64,000 nucleotides of DNA from Legionella nautarum (GCF_001467895.1 NZ_LNYO01000024.1:62001-126000), one strand, 5' to 3'; numbered from the stretch's first letter, positions 18,035 through 28,270 are shown. Translations and numbers: made by a program. Notes: generated from the sequence alone by a model not told the origin.

Positions 18035-19726
18035 ATGACACCACAATCTCTAAACTTCGCGGACCTCAATTTATCTAGTAATTTATTAAAAGCACTTGAG
18101 GATATGAAGTTTATAACACCTTCACCTATTCAGGCACAAACTATCCCTTTATTACTTCAAGGCCGTGACTTAATTGCTCAGGCGCAAACAGGTACGGGTA
18201 AAACGGCTGCTTTCGCATTGCCTATTCTTGAACGTTTGTCCCACAATTCGCAAGCGACGCAAGCCTTAATTTTAGCGCCAACTCGTGAACTGGCCATTCA
18301 AGTTGCTGAGCAATTTGAATTATTGAGTGCCCGTCAAAATATTACTGTTTCTGTTCTTTGCGGTGGTCAAGATTACCGCCGTCAATTAAAGCAATTACGG
18401 GATGGGGCGCAAGTGGTAGTAGGTACACCTGGCCGGATTTTAGATCATATTGATCGAGGAACCTTGCAGCTTGGTCAACTTTCTACCTTCATTCTTGATG
18501 AAGCAGATGAAATGTTGCGTATGGGCTTTATTGAAGACGTTGAAACCATTCTCGCTAAATTACCTTCTGCAAAGCAAATGGCCTTATTTTCAGCAACGAT
18601 GCCCTATCAGATTCGTAAAATCGCCAATAACTATTTGAATGACCCTGTTTCCGTAGAGATTCGCGCAGAAACCGCAACTGTAAAAAGCATCGAACAACGT
18701 TTTGTCTTTGCTTCTGTCGCTCAGAAACCAGATGCCTTGCTACGCATTTTGGCTGTTGAAGATTATCAAGGCGTCATCGTTTTTGTGCGTACTAAAAGCA
18801 GTACCGAAGAAGTTGCTGAGTTGTTACAACAACAAGGTTATCGCGCTATGGCAATCCATGGAGACATCACTCAAGCGTTGCGTGAGCGAATTATTGCACA
18901 ATTTAGACAGGGTGTAATTGATGTTCTCGTTGCAACTGATGTGGCTGCTCGTGGTTTAGATGTTGAACGCGTTACCCATGTTATCAACTATGATGTTCCT
19001 CATGATTGTGAAACTTATGTGCATCGCATAGGACGTACAGGAAGAGCGGGACGCAGTGGAGTGACGGTTTTATTTGTTACCCCTAAAGAGTCACGTATTT
19101 TAAATACTATTGAACGTCATACTCGTCAGCGCATTGAAAAAATTACTGTGCCAAATGATCACCTGATTCAAATCGCGCGACAGCAGCGCTTTATGGCGAA
19201 TATCACTTCTCGCTTGCAACATGAGAACCTTCCTGCTTATCAGCGAATTATTGAAGAATTCCTTAAAAATAACGAAGCATCGCCAGTGGATGTGGCAGCA
19301 GCATTGGCGCTCATGCTCAATCAAGATAAACCTTGGCAACAAGAATTTCCAAAAGCTCCCCGTGCTGCTAAAGAAGCGCGAGTTAGGGATGGCGACTTTA
19401 AATCTGGCCGTGGCTCAAGTCGGGGAATGAGTGAGCGTGGAAAAGGCGATAGAAAGAATTTTCGTGATGATCACCCACAAGAATTATTCCGTCTTGAAGT
19501 AGGTCGGGTTCATGGAGTAAAACCAGGTAATATTGTTGGTGCAATCGCTAATGAAGCAGGATTGCAAAGCCGTTTTATTACTGGACTGAAAATTCATGAT
19601 GATCATTCAACAGTTCGTTTACCTAAAGGCATGTCTAAAGAAGTTTTTCAAGATTTAAATAAGGCATGGGTTTGTGGTAGGCAATTAAAATTAACGTCTT
19701 TAGGCGTTGCGCAAGAAAAAAATTAA
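18035..19726 (+). CDS. deaD: DEAD-box ATP-dependent RNA helicase DeaD/CsdA
   Basis: A 563-residue helicase. Motif I is AQTGTGKT, motif II DEAD, motif III SAT, and motif VI HRIGRTGRAG. A basic, Gly/Arg-rich linker (about 440-480) precedes a DbpA/CsdA-type RNA-binding domain that starts at LFRLEVGRVHGVKPGNIVG. Members unwind structured RNA in ribosome assembly, mRNA decay and cold adaptation. Start is ATG 18035, with GGAA six bases before it; the upstream TTG at 18005 is not needed. A long AT-rich leader (TATACT at 17969-17974 could be a -10) and a hairpin terminator flank it. Confidence 0.93.
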   Translation: MTPQSLNFADLNLSSNLLKALEDMKFITPSPIQAQTIPLLLQGRDLIAQAQTGTGKTAAFALPILERLSHNSQATQALILAPTRELAIQVAEQFELLSARQNITVSVLCGGQDYRRQLKQLRDGAQVVVGTPGRILDHIDRGTLQLGQLSTFILDEADEMLRMGFIEDVETILAKLPSAKQMALFSATMPYQIRKIANNYLNDPVSVEIRAETATVKSIEQRFVFASVAQKPDALLRILAVEDYQGVIVFVRTKSSTEEVAELLQQQGYRAMAIHGDITQALRERIIAQFRQGVIDVLVATDVAARGLDVERVTHVINYDVPHDCETYVHRIGRTGRAGRSGVTVLFVTPKESRILNTIERHTRQRIEKITVPNDHLIQIARQQRFMANITSRLQHENLPAYQRIIEEFLKNNEASPVDVAAALALMLNQDKPWQQEFPKAPRAAKEARVRDGDFKSGRGSSRGMSERGKGDRKNFRDDHPQELFRLEVGRVHGVKPGNIVGAIANEAGLQSRFITGLKIHDDHSTVRLPKGMSKEVFQDLNKAWVCGRQLKLTSLGVAQEKN

Positions 19727-19795
19727 TTTTTCGATGCTTTGAAAACTTCAGGTTAAATTTTGAAGAATTACCCTGATTTCAAGATCACAATAAAA

Positions 19796-19813
19796 GCCCG
19801 CTACGAAGCGGGC
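19796..19813 (+). terminator. Terminator hairpin after deaD
   Basis: GCCCGC and GCGGGC pair around a six-base loop, preceded by an A-run and followed by a pyrimidine-rich stretch, 70 bases after the deaD stop and before the convergent transporter gene. Confidence 0.6.
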
Positions 19814-19873
19814 GTACCTCTCTTCTTGCATTTAATTAGGCAGCAAAGCTGGCTTTGCTCACCAGGCCAGCTT

Positions 19874-21154
19874 TCAAAGCTCCGCTTCGCTTAATTTTTG
19901 CTCTACCCCTCGCTGGCTACGTAATAAATAACCAAGAAGTCCACAGAGGCAAGCGCCAAGTATTGCGCAATAGGGAATCATATTTAAGGATGAATAATAA
20001 GAATTTAGAGTATATAACTTTAATCCGTCTTTGCTCATTTCGCCAGCCCAGCTGGAGTCCATAAGCTGCCCAATAAGCGTGTGAAAAAACGAGCCGCCCA
20101 GCATATTAATGCAGTTAAGAAAAGCAACCGTAACTCCCAATAACTTGCGGCTGACTAAGTCGGCGCCGGCAGCAAAAACAATCACTTGGTAACAGCACAT
20201 GACACCAATGACAAAGAATAAGCCCGCTAACCAAAACCAGTTATATTCTGAAGTGGATAGCAATAATAAGAAGGCAATCGCCATCAGCATACCCGCCGAG
20301 CTGATGGTAAAATAATTACCAAATCGATTGCTAAAAAAGGCCAGCAAGGGACCGCCAAACAACATACCGATAAAAATAAACGAGACTAATTGTGCTGCAT
20401 CTCCTTTAGGTAAATGAAAGGCAGTCATCAAATAGGAAACTCCCCAAACGTCTGCAAACCCTTCTAAAGACCCTACCATCAGAAAATTAGCGATCGCTAA
20501 AAGCCATATAAGCGGCGAGGAAAGGAGCGTTTTAAAATAGCCAAGTTTGAATTGATTTTCAGCGTCGGAATCAATGCCTTGTGCAGGAGTTGACAAGAAA
20601 AAATAAACGGTAAAACCAAGTAAAAGGGCAGCCACAGCCAAACACGAAGCCACCGTTTGCCAACTATAATTTGCAACGAGTAAACTAATGGGTTTGCCAC
20701 CATAAATTGCACCAAGAAGCCCAAAAGAAAAAGAGAGACCAACCATTCTGGCATAGCGGCTTTTAGGGAACCATTCCGATACAACTTTAGAGACGCCAAG
20801 AAAACCAATGGCTGATCCAGCACCCACCAATAGACGGCTTAGACAGGCCAGATACCAATTATTGGTGTAGGTGAAGGTTAAAGTGGCCAGACCACAAAGT
20901 AGGGCAAAGAAACAAATTACGGAGCGAGTACTAAAACGTTCAAGCAGAATAGCAGCCGGAATTTGCATACCAGAATAACCATAGTAATAAAGTGCAGCAA
21001 GAAAACCAAAATGACTGGCATCAATAGAAAATTGCCCCATAATTTGCTGCATCATCAAACCTGGCCATAAGCGCAAGATAAATTGGTAAGCAAAAAAAAG
21101 TAGTGGTAAAAGCCACATGGAATAGGGTAGGTAATTTTTTTTCTGGTAGGTCAT
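19874..21154 (-). CDS. MFS transporter
   Basis: A 426-residue protein with twelve predicted membrane segments. The first half shows a motif-A-like stretch after helix 2 (LLERFSTRSVICFF) and WFPKSRYARMVGLSFSFG, typical of the anion:cation symporter/GlpT-like branch of the major facilitator superfamily. The second half repeats the pattern. The C-terminus is short and charged (QKLSEAEL). Substrate is unknown. It is convergent with deaD and stands alone. Confidence 0.82.
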   Translation of the reverse strand: MTYQKKNYLPYSMWLLPLLFFAYQFILRLWPGLMMQQIMGQFSIDASHFGFLAALYYYGYSGMQIPAAILLERFSTRSVICFFALLCGLATLTFTYTNNWYLACLSRLLVGAGSAIGFLGVSKVVSEWFPKSRYARMVGLSFSFGLLGAIYGGKPISLLVANYSWQTVASCLAVAALLLGFTVYFFLSTPAQGIDSDAENQFKLGYFKTLLSSPLIWLLAIANFLMVGSLEGFADVWGVSYLMTAFHLPKGDAAQLVSFIFIGMLFGGPLLAFFSNRFGNYFTISSAGMLMAIAFLLLLSTSEYNWFWLAGLFFVIGVMCCYQVIVFAAGADLVSRKLLGVTVAFLNCINMLGGSFFHTLIGQLMDSSWAGEMSKDGLKLYTLNSYYSSLNMIPYCAILGACLCGLLGYLLRSQRGVEQKLSEAEL

Positions 21155-21310
21155 AAGTCACCTTATCGCTTGGTGTTTAAAAGAGTTTTTGGAGATAAAT
21201 TTTGAATATGAGAGTATGGGATCGGCTATCAGCCGATAATATGACGAGAAATAATAGTAAGATTGGTGATGCGATATAGTAGCATTGTTAAGTAAAAAAA
21301 GTGTTTATAA

Positions 21311-21331
21311 AAAAACTATACAGTAGTTTTT
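21311..21331 (-). terminator. Terminator after the polytopic membrane protein gene
   Basis: On the minus strand AAAAACTA pairs with TAGTTTTT around five bases and runs into a T-tract, about 38 bases after the stop of the gene ending at 21369. Confidence 0.55.
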
Positions 21332-21368
21332 GGAATCAGAAAAGCTTTTTTTCATGTTGAGTTTAAAC

Positions 21369-22397
21369 TCAATGCCGTGCCTGTAACAGTTCTCGTACTG
21401 CTTTCGGAAGAATGGATTGGACTTTTTGTGTGATTAACGCCTCGTGCTTTTGCCATAGAGTACCAAGATAAATAATGATTAAACCAATCAAAGAGAGGAC
21501 AAAAGGGAAAAGTAGGCTGTCTTTGAAAATTTCTGAAGCAAGATGTACCAGATAAATACTGCAACCTAAGGCACCAAAAATGACAAAAACTTTTCTAACG
21601 AGAATAACGCCTATAACAATCATGAGTAGATTCAGGCACATATAGAAGAATTTCGATAATTCACTATCCGAATGTTGACAAGTTAGACCACCCCAAAAGG
21701 CCATTACACCAAAAAGATAGAGCCAAAAAGCATAGTCCGCAGAATGTCGTGATTTTATATCAGTCCAGAAGGCAATTAGAATAGTTAATAAACCAAAGTA
21801 CATGGACACCTTGGTGCTGAGATCATAACTCGCATCACCACCAGTGAGCATGGAAGTTAAATCCATCGACATATACCACAGCGTCGCGGCAATTGGCATA
21901 ACCATAAAGGGGTAACGATAGCTCCACGCCAAAATCAATCCCACAATCAAGGTACCCAATTCCATAAAAATCCAATGCCATTTAATAAAAGTATGGTAAT
22001 CGCGATAAGTTGTCTCATCCGGCCACCAACCCATGCCTCGTTGTAATCCATAAATCGCTAAAGGGGTCAAAGCAATGACAAAGGTTGCACATATTCCTGC
22101 CGGGATAACAAGATTTTTTTTCTTAAACAATGAGGATAAATACAAACCAATGACCGCGTAGAGTAAGGTGAGAAAAAAAATTCCCCATCCACCAAAGATT
22201 TCCCAACCAAGATTCATAAACAAGGTCATTGCGCCAATGGCAATTAATCCCCCCAAATAATAGAGCACATTAGTCATTGTAAAATTGGGACCTTGTTCGG
22301 TTTGTTGTTCAATAAAGTCAAATAAGGCATTTGCCTGTTGCTCAGTGATAATGTTTGCCTCGACAGCTTTAGCTAAAAGAGTTCGAGAAATTTGCAT
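21369..22397 (-). CDS. Polytopic membrane protein of unknown function (DUF2157-like)
   Basis: A 342-residue protein. Residues 1-40 form a soluble helical head (LLAKAVEANIITEQQANAL), followed by nine or ten hydrophobic segments. A 'transition from a short coiled head to many helices' of this kind is seen in the DUF2157 group, but I cannot confirm the family. GAGATGAATCA precedes the ATG. It is divergent from the plaA gene, with a 187-base gap. Confidence 0.72.
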   Translation of the reverse strand: MQISRTLLAKAVEANIITEQQANALFDFIEQQTEQGPNFTMTNVLYYLGGLIAIGAMTLFMNLGWEIFGGWGIFFLTLLYAVIGLYLSSLFKKKNLVIPAGICATFVIALTPLAIYGLQRGMGWWPDETTYRDYHTFIKWHWIFMELGTLIVGLILAWSYRYPFMVMPIAATLWYMSMDLTSMLTGGDASYDLSTKVSMYFGLLTILIAFWTDIKSRHSADYAFWLYLFGVMAFWGGLTCQHSDSELSKFFYMCLNLLMIVIGVILVRKVFVIFGALGCSIYLVHLASEIFKDSLLFPFVLSLIGLIIIYLGTLWQKHEALITQKVQSILPKAVRELLQARH

Positions 22398-22583
22398 TGA
22401 TTCATCTCAATAAGAGGTATATTTGGTTAAATTATAGGAGGATTTAAGCGAAAAGAGTTGAATCTACGCTAATAAAGCAGCTCAGATATTCATAGTGTAA
22501 AAAAAATTGATTGCCTAGTGATTTGGATGTTGTATATTATAATCCGTTCGTTGTGTTAATGAATTTAATTGATAAGGTTGCAG

Positions 22584-23504
22584 ATGAGAGTCCTATTTAC
22601 TTTATTTGCGTTTTTGTTTTCCGGTCTTGTTATGGCTAATCCTTTAAATAATATAGTTATTTTTGGTGATAGCTTATCTGACAATGGCAATCTTTATGAA
22701 TATATGGGTCGTAAAATACCTCAATCCCCACCCTATTTTGCAGGGCGCTTCTCCAATGGCCCTATTTGGGTTGAGCGTCTAACTGAATCTTATTTTCCCA
22801 CGAATCCTGAAAAGCATTTGTTTGATTATGCTTTTGGTGGAGCAGGGATCTCCGATGAAGAAAGCGATGTACTAATGACCTTAAAACGGGAACTCGATAT
22901 CTATTTGAACGCACACCAAGGTAAAGCAGATGAAAATAATTTATATATCGTCTGGATTGGAGCGAATAATTACTTAGGCGTTCCAGAAAGTGCAGAAGAT
23001 ACCCTAGTCGATGTCAATAATGGAATCATGACAGGAATAAAGCGCTTAGCTAAGGCTGGGGCTAGACATATCATGGTTGTCAATATACCTGATTTAGGAA
23101 GAACGCCGATTGCCAGTGAGTTTCAAGAGAAAAAAGCGCTCTCGTTTTTTAGTAAACGACACAATTCGCTCTTACGTAAGTCTGTGAATCAGCTCAAAGA
23201 AACAGATCCAGAAGTGCAATGGATCTATTTAGATGTCGAAAGCGAGATGAGTAAATTGCTGAATTCTCCTGAGAGTTATGGATTTGCTAATATCAATGAC
23301 ACTTGCTATGCCGCAAAGATTGATAAATCCACAGGAAATTCCATTATTCGGATTGCAGCCCAAGTTAAACGCAATGCTTCAGACGATATTTGCGAAGGCT
23401 ATTTCTTTTTCGACCCCGTTCATCCTACAGCTCCTGCCCATAAATTATTAGCTGAATATGCTAGAGCCAATTTGGATGCGGAAGGTGTTGAGTTTGCTCA
23501 GTAA
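22584..23504 (+). CDS. plaA: Secreted GDSL lysophospholipase A / acyltransferase (PlaA-like)
   Basis: A 306-residue protein with a signal peptide (MRVLFTLFAFLFSGLVMA). The GDSL/SGNH blocks are all present: IFGDSLSDNGN with the nucleophile serine, FGGAG, WIGANNY with the block III asparagine, and FFFDPVHPTAPAH with the Asp-His pair. Length agrees with PlaA of L. pneumophila (309) rather than the longer PlaC and PlaD. PlaA is a type II-secreted lysophospholipase A (family knowledge). ATG 22584 was chosen for its AAGG site. A cysteine pair near 237 and 272 could form a regulatory disulfide loop. A repeat element begins eight bases after the stop. Confidence 0.85.
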   Translation: MRVLFTLFAFLFSGLVMANPLNNIVIFGDSLSDNGNLYEYMGRKIPQSPPYFAGRFSNGPIWVERLTESYFPTNPEKHLFDYAFGGAGISDEESDVLMTLKRELDIYLNAHQGKADENNLYIVWIGANNYLGVPESAEDTLVDVNNGIMTGIKRLAKAGARHIMVVNIPDLGRTPIASEFQEKKALSFFSKRHNSLLRKSVNQLKETDPEVQWIYLDVESEMSKLLNSPESYGFANINDTCYAAKIDKSTGNSIIRIAAQVKRNASDDICEGYFFFDPVHPTAPAHKLLAEYARANLDAEGVEFAQ

Positions 23505-23511
23505 TATAACC

Positions 23512-23774
23512 CTTTCGGGCTCTGGGGTATCCCCACGAAATGAGTACCTAAGCAATTTGTATTCATTGTATCCCGTTCAGCCTGAGGAGCACGCAGGGCG
23601 TGCGTCTCGAAGGCTTGGCTCTTGAAGGGCCTGCCCTGAGGCTCTCGAAGGGGGGCTTCTGCGACACTTCGAGACAGCGCTGCGCGCTTTCTCAGTGCGA
23701 ACGGGATAAGCAAAACGATCCATGAACTAAAAAGTCTATTTAATTTTCTGGGGATATCTCAGAGCCCAAACGGT
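23512..23774. repeat. Dispersed repeat with terminal inverted repeats, copy 1
   Basis: About 263 bases. The left end (TTCGGGCTCTGGGGTATCCCC) and right end (GGGGATATCTCAGAGCCCAAA) are inverted copies of each other. Inside is a second nested pair, CCGTTCAGCCTGAGGAGC near 23576 and CTCAGTGCGAACGGG near 23693. It begins eight bases after the plaA stop. There is no coding potential; the frames across it are accidental. The remaining gap to 23918 shows nothing further. Confidence 0.85.
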
Positions 23775-23918
23775 GCTCAATAATAGATGGAAAATCTCCT
23801 ACATCAGCACACAGTTTTTAATAATAGATTTCCTTCATCGCAACACAAGCGGAAATATCTAACAGATCAGGCAGAGATTTTGCTTTATTAATCTATTCCT
23901 CACTAAGACGAATTAACA

Positions 23919-24641
23919 ATGCGACTATTTATCGGAATTTGTTTATTGGTCATTTTGACAATTTCTGAGAGTAAGGCTGACAATCTTGACATTCAAGCCA
24001 ATGGGCAAAAATTAAGCTTGCCTTTTTGGCCGGCGCAAACTAAAAAACAATATGGCGGAATTCTGATTGTAAAGGAAGAGCCTTTTGGGGAGGGTTTTTC
24101 TATATCGACTAATTTAGCGCAACGATTTGCGAAATTGGGCTGGTCTGTTGCTATCCTGGATGCGCAACAAAAAGATAGAATGGCCTGGATTGGACAATTA
24201 CCTGATGCTCTGTCGAATTTACGTCAAAAAACAAATAAGCGGATAGTGCTGCTTTATTATGGTTCCCAATTACAAGTCTTATTAGGGTATTTCTCCAAAT
24301 TACAAGCCAAACAAGTCAATGGATTGATTTTGCTCTCGGCTTTTAGTGAGCCTATGGGAAAAGACGAGCCAGAGATGCTGAAAAAAATAGCCTTTCCCGT
24401 GCTGGATATCATCGGTCAATTTGATTATGCACCCGTTTTAGCTCAGGTTGCAGCACGCCGTAAGACTAATCAGAATCCACAATACAAAGTCATGCAAATT
24501 CCTGGAGCAACTCATGATTATTTGTATGATCGACGAATGCTAGTGGCTTATTTGCATGGATGGATGAAGCATTTACGTCCTACTGAACGTGCGAAGCCGC
24601 CGGTCACGCCAATGAAAGGCTTTCCAACTCGGCGCTTTTGA
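23919..24641 (+). CDS. Secreted alpha/beta-hydrolase-like protein (DUF3530-like)
   Basis: A 240-residue protein with a signal peptide (about 1-20, LLVILTISESKA). The fold pattern suggests an alpha/beta hydrolase: GGILIV, WSVAILD, RIVLLYYGSQLQ at the elbow, then VLDIIGQFDY and GATHDY near the end with a candidate acid and histidine. The elbow reads YGSQL rather than GxSxG, so activity is uncertain. It resembles the DUF3530 group. It is convergent with djlA. The C-terminal tail is basic and proline-rich. Confidence 0.7.
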   Translation: MRLFIGICLLVILTISESKADNLDIQANGQKLSLPFWPAQTKKQYGGILIVKEEPFGEGFSISTNLAQRFAKLGWSVAILDAQQKDRMAWIGQLPDALSNLRQKTNKRIVLLYYGSQLQVLLGYFSKLQAKQVNGLILLSAFSEPMGKDEPEMLKKIAFPVLDIIGQFDYAPVLAQVAARRKTNQNPQYKVMQIPGATHDYLYDRRMLVAYLHGWMKHLRPTERAKPPVTPMKGFPTRRF

Positions 24642-24679
24642 GAATGAAACAATAAGATATTTTGCTAACTTTTTAAAAA

Positions 24680-25552
24680 TTACCAACCTTTACTTGTACA
24701 AATTTGTTCGTAAGCTTTGGTTATTTTTTGTGTTTTATCATTAGCAATTTTGATCATTTCTTCAGGTAAACCTTGGGCTATCAATTTATCCGGGTGATTA
24801 CGACTTATTAAGCGTCGATAAGCTCGCTTCACTTCTTGTTTATTGGCATTTTGATTTAATTCCAGTATGGCATAAGCATGTGCTAAACCATTTTGCTGGG
24901 GGGGAGCTTGATATCCACGACTGCGATTATAGGTATAAGAGCGTTGATTGCCCGATTGGGAGGAGTTGCGAGTATTTTGAAAACCAAAATCTTCATAAAA
25001 GCGATATTGACTGCGTAGGGGGGCAAAGCCTAAACGTTGGAATATTACATCAAGTGCTTGGATTTTTCTTTCAGATAAGCCATCGGTTAGCGCTGCACGG
25101 TATTGAATATCCATAAATAATTTCAATAAATCAGGGTTATCACGGCAGGCGTTTTCTAAAGAATTAAGTATTTCTATCTTATCGAAGGTTATTTTTTTCC
25201 CCTCATTAAAAAACTGCTGCGCTGCTGTTCGTTGCTCGCGATTTAACCGCATCTCATCCATTAAGTTTTTAGCCATTTGGATTTCTTGTTCTGATACTCG
25301 TCCATCTGCTTTAGCAAGATGGCCCATAATCGAAAAGGTGGCTTCGAAAAATACTTTCTGTACAGCATCTCGTTTTTCTGAATAATAATACCAATCAGGC
25401 CGATTGTAGTATTCAACAAGCGCACGATCGAAAAAATTACCAATCAAAAGACCAAAGAGAGCGCCTGCGGAGCCTCCTACTAGATACCCTAGGAAGGCGC
25501 CAATCAGTTTTCCCCACCATTGAGTGCTGATAAAAAATTGGCGAAAATTCAT
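24680..25552 (-). CDS. djlA: Membrane-anchored J-domain co-chaperone DjlA
   Basis: A 290-residue DnaK co-chaperone. An N-terminal glycine-rich membrane segment (about 10-40, GKLIGAFLGYLVGGSAG) is the DjlA type of anchor. A TerB-like helical domain follows (about 55-185), then a Gln/Asn/Tyr linker, and a C-terminal J domain with the essential HPD in SRNHPDKL. Start is ATG 25552; a TTG five codons upstream would lengthen it slightly. It is divergent from waaA with about 200 bases between. Confidence 0.92.
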   Translation of the reverse strand: MNFRQFFISTQWWGKLIGAFLGYLVGGSAGALFGLLIGNFFDRALVEYYNRPDWYYYSEKRDAVQKVFFEATFSIMGHLAKADGRVSEQEIQMAKNLMDEMRLNREQRTAAQQFFNEGKKITFDKIEILNSLENACRDNPDLLKLFMDIQYRAALTDGLSERKIQALDVIFQRLGFAPLRSQYRFYEDFGFQNTRNSSQSGNQRSYTYNRSRGYQAPPQQNGLAHAYAILELNQNANKQEVKRAYRRLISRNHPDKLIAQGLPEEMIKIANDKTQKITKAYEQICTSKGW

Positions 25553-25748
25553 TAGCTCGTATTCCAATTTCAGTTATTTCTAATTTTAGCTTTAAAATAG
25601 CGTGGACGACACTGCTATTGAGATTAATTTTTAATTAATATGCGTATTTTTTGATTTTTCCCCTGGTTCAAAAATATTAGTTAATGCAAAAAAAAAGTAT
25701 CTTCAGTTAGAATGGGTATATAATTATCGTTTTTCATCAGAGAATCTT

Positions 25749-27005
25749 ATGCGTCGGATTTATTCTTTCCTAATGTACTTATTGACTCCGTATTTAATCT
25801 TTCGTCTTTGGTGGAAAGGGCGTCGCTTGCCCAGTTATCGGCAACGCATCTCTGAACGGTTTTCCCTTGATAAACGACCTACATCGGAAGTTGATATTTG
25901 GGTGCATGCTGTTTCTTTGGGAGAAGTAATTGCAGTAACCCCTTTGATTGATACGCTCCTCGATAAGAAATGGCGAATTTTAATTACTACGATGACGCCT
26001 ACTGGGGCAGAGCGCGTGAAAGTCCGTTTCGGCGATAAAGTAAGTCATCGCTATGTTCCCTATGATTTACCCCTGGTTGTGAGCCGCTTTTTTAAGAAAA
26101 CCAAACCGCGTTTAGGACTATTTGTGGAAACAGAGCTTTGGCCGAATTTGATTCATTATGCAACAAAAGCAAAAGTGCCGCTTTTTCTCATTAACGCCCG
26201 GTTGTCCGATCGCTCCTGTCAGGGCTATAAAAAAGTTGAATTTTTATTCAAACCGGTACTAAATCAATTTAAGGCCATCTTTACTCAAAGCGAGGATGAT
26301 GCCAAGCGCTTTAAATCCCTCGGTGCTGATGTAGGACGAGTCACTGTATTGGGAAATATGAAGTTTGATTTACAAACACAAAATATTAATTCAGAAATCT
26401 TTTCCCAATTAAAAAATTGCTGGGGTAGTGGGCGCACGGTTGTTATGGTTGCTAGCACTCATGATGATGAAGAGCAGCAACTGCTATCTCGTTTAAAAAG
26501 GTTGCAGGCGGGATTAGCCAATATGATTTTATTAATTGCTCCTCGCCATCCCGAGCGTTTTCAAAAAGTATATCAATTATGTGTGGATGAAGGTTTTAAT
26601 ACCGGCCTTCGCTCTAAAATCGAAACCTTGAACCCTCAGAATGAAGTGGTAGTTTTAGATTCCTTAGGCGAATTGCTCGGTTTTTATCAAATCAGTGATT
26701 ACGCTTTTGTTGGCGGAAGTTTGGTGCCGGTAGGGGGGCATAACGTTTTAGAGCCTATTGCCATGCGTGTTCCAGTTTTTTGTGGGCCACAAGTTCATAA
26801 TTTTAAAACAATCTGTCGCGATTTACAGGAAGCACAGGCGATTGAACTTGCAGATAATGCGGATGATTTGATTGATCGTATTGTTGCGTTACATCGCGAT
26901 GAAAGTCGTAAAAGAAGCTTGATCGCTAATGCGACTTCTGTGCTCGAGGCTAATAAAGGCGCTGTAGAGCGTTATGCGGCTAAGGCGGAGGCGGTTTTGG
27001 CCTAA
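25749..27005 (+). CDS. waaA: 3-deoxy-D-manno-octulosonate (Kdo) transferase
   Basis: A 418-residue glycosyltransferase (GT30) that adds Kdo to lipid A precursor at the inner membrane. The N-terminal hydrophobic anchor (YSFLMYLLTPYLIF) is followed by WVHAVSLGE, FVETELWPN and INARLSDRS, all hallmarks of WaaA; the nucleotide-sugar half has VGGSLVPVGGHNVLEP. Length is normal. A TATAAT at 25719-25724 may belong to its promoter. It stands as a single-gene unit. Confidence 0.95.
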   Translation: MRRIYSFLMYLLTPYLIFRLWWKGRRLPSYRQRISERFSLDKRPTSEVDIWVHAVSLGEVIAVTPLIDTLLDKKWRILITTMTPTGAERVKVRFGDKVSHRYVPYDLPLVVSRFFKKTKPRLGLFVETELWPNLIHYATKAKVPLFLINARLSDRSCQGYKKVEFLFKPVLNQFKAIFTQSEDDAKRFKSLGADVGRVTVLGNMKFDLQTQNINSEIFSQLKNCWGSGRTVVMVASTHDDEEQQLLSRLKRLQAGLANMILLIAPRHPERFQKVYQLCVDEGFNTGLRSKIETLNPQNEVVVLDSLGELLGFYQISDYAFVGGSLVPVGGHNVLEPIAMRVPVFCGPQVHNFKTICRDLQEAQAIELADNADDLIDRIVALHRDESRKRSLIANATSVLEANKGAVERYAAKAEAVLA

Positions 27006-27133
27006 AATGGTGGATCTATCCAAGAGACTAGAGCTGAATTTAAGTGTATCGTTGCTAAGAAATTGATTTATCTCATTTGCTTTGTTTACAATAAACCTAT
27101 TTTTTCATTTTATAAACAATTTGAGGAATTATA

Positions 27134-28186
27134 ATGCGAAGCAAATACTCGATAGAAGAGTTAGCTGAGGCAAAGAAGTTTTGGGTTAAGGATTTAAAAG
27201 TCCTAGCTAAGGCCAATGAGAATAAACTCAAAGAATTATCTAAACTTTTCGTCATTCATGGAAGAATAAACTCTCGCGCACGCGCACAAGGATTAGCAGG
27301 GGGATTCTTTGCATTCATAGCAGATTTCAGTGATATAGACGCAGCAAGGTATGACATTTGGAATCCTTATTATGAAGCGCCTGATTGGGAGCGAATGGAT
27401 GAAATCCACGACGCGCTTTATAGAGGACTAGGTGCATACCGAGGACCAGGTTACCGTGATGAATTTAAAGCGCTGAAATTGCTAGCATTGGATGAAACCC
27501 GTTGTAATGATGATATTTTGGCTAGACTTGAATTAGCTGCGGAGCGTTATTTAAGGCATCTCGAGATTATGCAGGAGTGCCTGAGTAAATGGGTTGAAGT
27601 GTTTGACAAACAGGACGAAGAAGAAGGGATCAATCCTCATGCTCAATCTGGGCTTCTAGAGCATTTTATTCAAGGATTACAGAACGAGATCGATGATTTT
27701 TTTAAACACCTAGATCACTGTTATCAATATTTTAGCGAAAAGTTTTTAGAAGAGCCGCTGCCAGAAGAAAGTTTAGAGGATATTTTGGCAGATCTTCAGG
27801 ATCGATATACTGCCGGTTATAAGTCGATGAATATTCTTTGGCGACTGATAAAACCGTTTTTTCAACAAAGTGAAAGAGAGCAGGAGATTGAGTTTCTGGC
27901 TAAGTTATCGCAGACTGAAGGTTGCACGGATGCAATAAGAATGCGTGCCGTCGCCTTACTACACAATAAGATTTATGATAAAGAAACCTTCGGTTTAGCT
28001 AGTATCTTTGGCTCAGGCAGTAAGCTAAGACAGATCTTAGCGGATATATTTGATCAAAAAGAAAACAGTGTCGCGATGAGTGAGGAAGAAGAGTTTTGCT
28101 CATTTATTAATGAACATAATTTAACGATGCCTCCCCAATTAACCGCCTATTATGAAACAGTGACGCGACAAACTCTGACTATCTAG
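27134..28186 (+). CDS. Hypothetical protein, tandem paralogue B1
   Basis: A 350-residue, mostly helical, charged protein without signal peptide or membrane segment. It is a paralogue of the gene starting at 28741: both share an N-terminal KANENKLKELSK / VNAKKLQDLAK region, a central CYxYFSE/ACASYLSE region, SEREQEIEFLAKLSxTEGCTD, GSGSKLRxIL and a closing FIxEHxLxMPxxLxAYYET. An acidic stretch (SEEEEF) lies about 35 residues from the end. I do not recognise the family; no catalytic motif is seen. Dot/Icm export is a possibility only. Confidence 0.72.
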   Translation: MRSKYSIEELAEAKKFWVKDLKVLAKANENKLKELSKLFVIHGRINSRARAQGLAGGFFAFIADFSDIDAARYDIWNPYYEAPDWERMDEIHDALYRGLGAYRGPGYRDEFKALKLLALDETRCNDDILARLELAAERYLRHLEIMQECLSKWVEVFDKQDEEEGINPHAQSGLLEHFIQGLQNEIDDFFKHLDHCYQYFSEKFLEEPLPEESLEDILADLQDRYTAGYKSMNILWRLIKPFFQQSEREQEIEFLAKLSQTEGCTDAIRMRAVALLHNKIYDKETFGLASIFGSGSKLRQILADIFDQKENSVAMSEEEEFCSFINEHNLTMPPQLTAYYETVTRQTLTI

Positions 28187-28270
28187 TCGTATGTTGGGTC
28201 TTGGCCTGAGCGAGCGACCCTTTGTAGCTTATAGCCGTCAGGCTAGGATATTTTTCATATTTACCTGACT

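Noticed and set aside
23498-23713. Minus-strand frame of 71 codons across repeat copy 1
   Set aside because: It lies within the dispersed repeat, and equal frames appear in copy 2; the translation is low-complexity Arg/Pro/Glu and has no conserved start.
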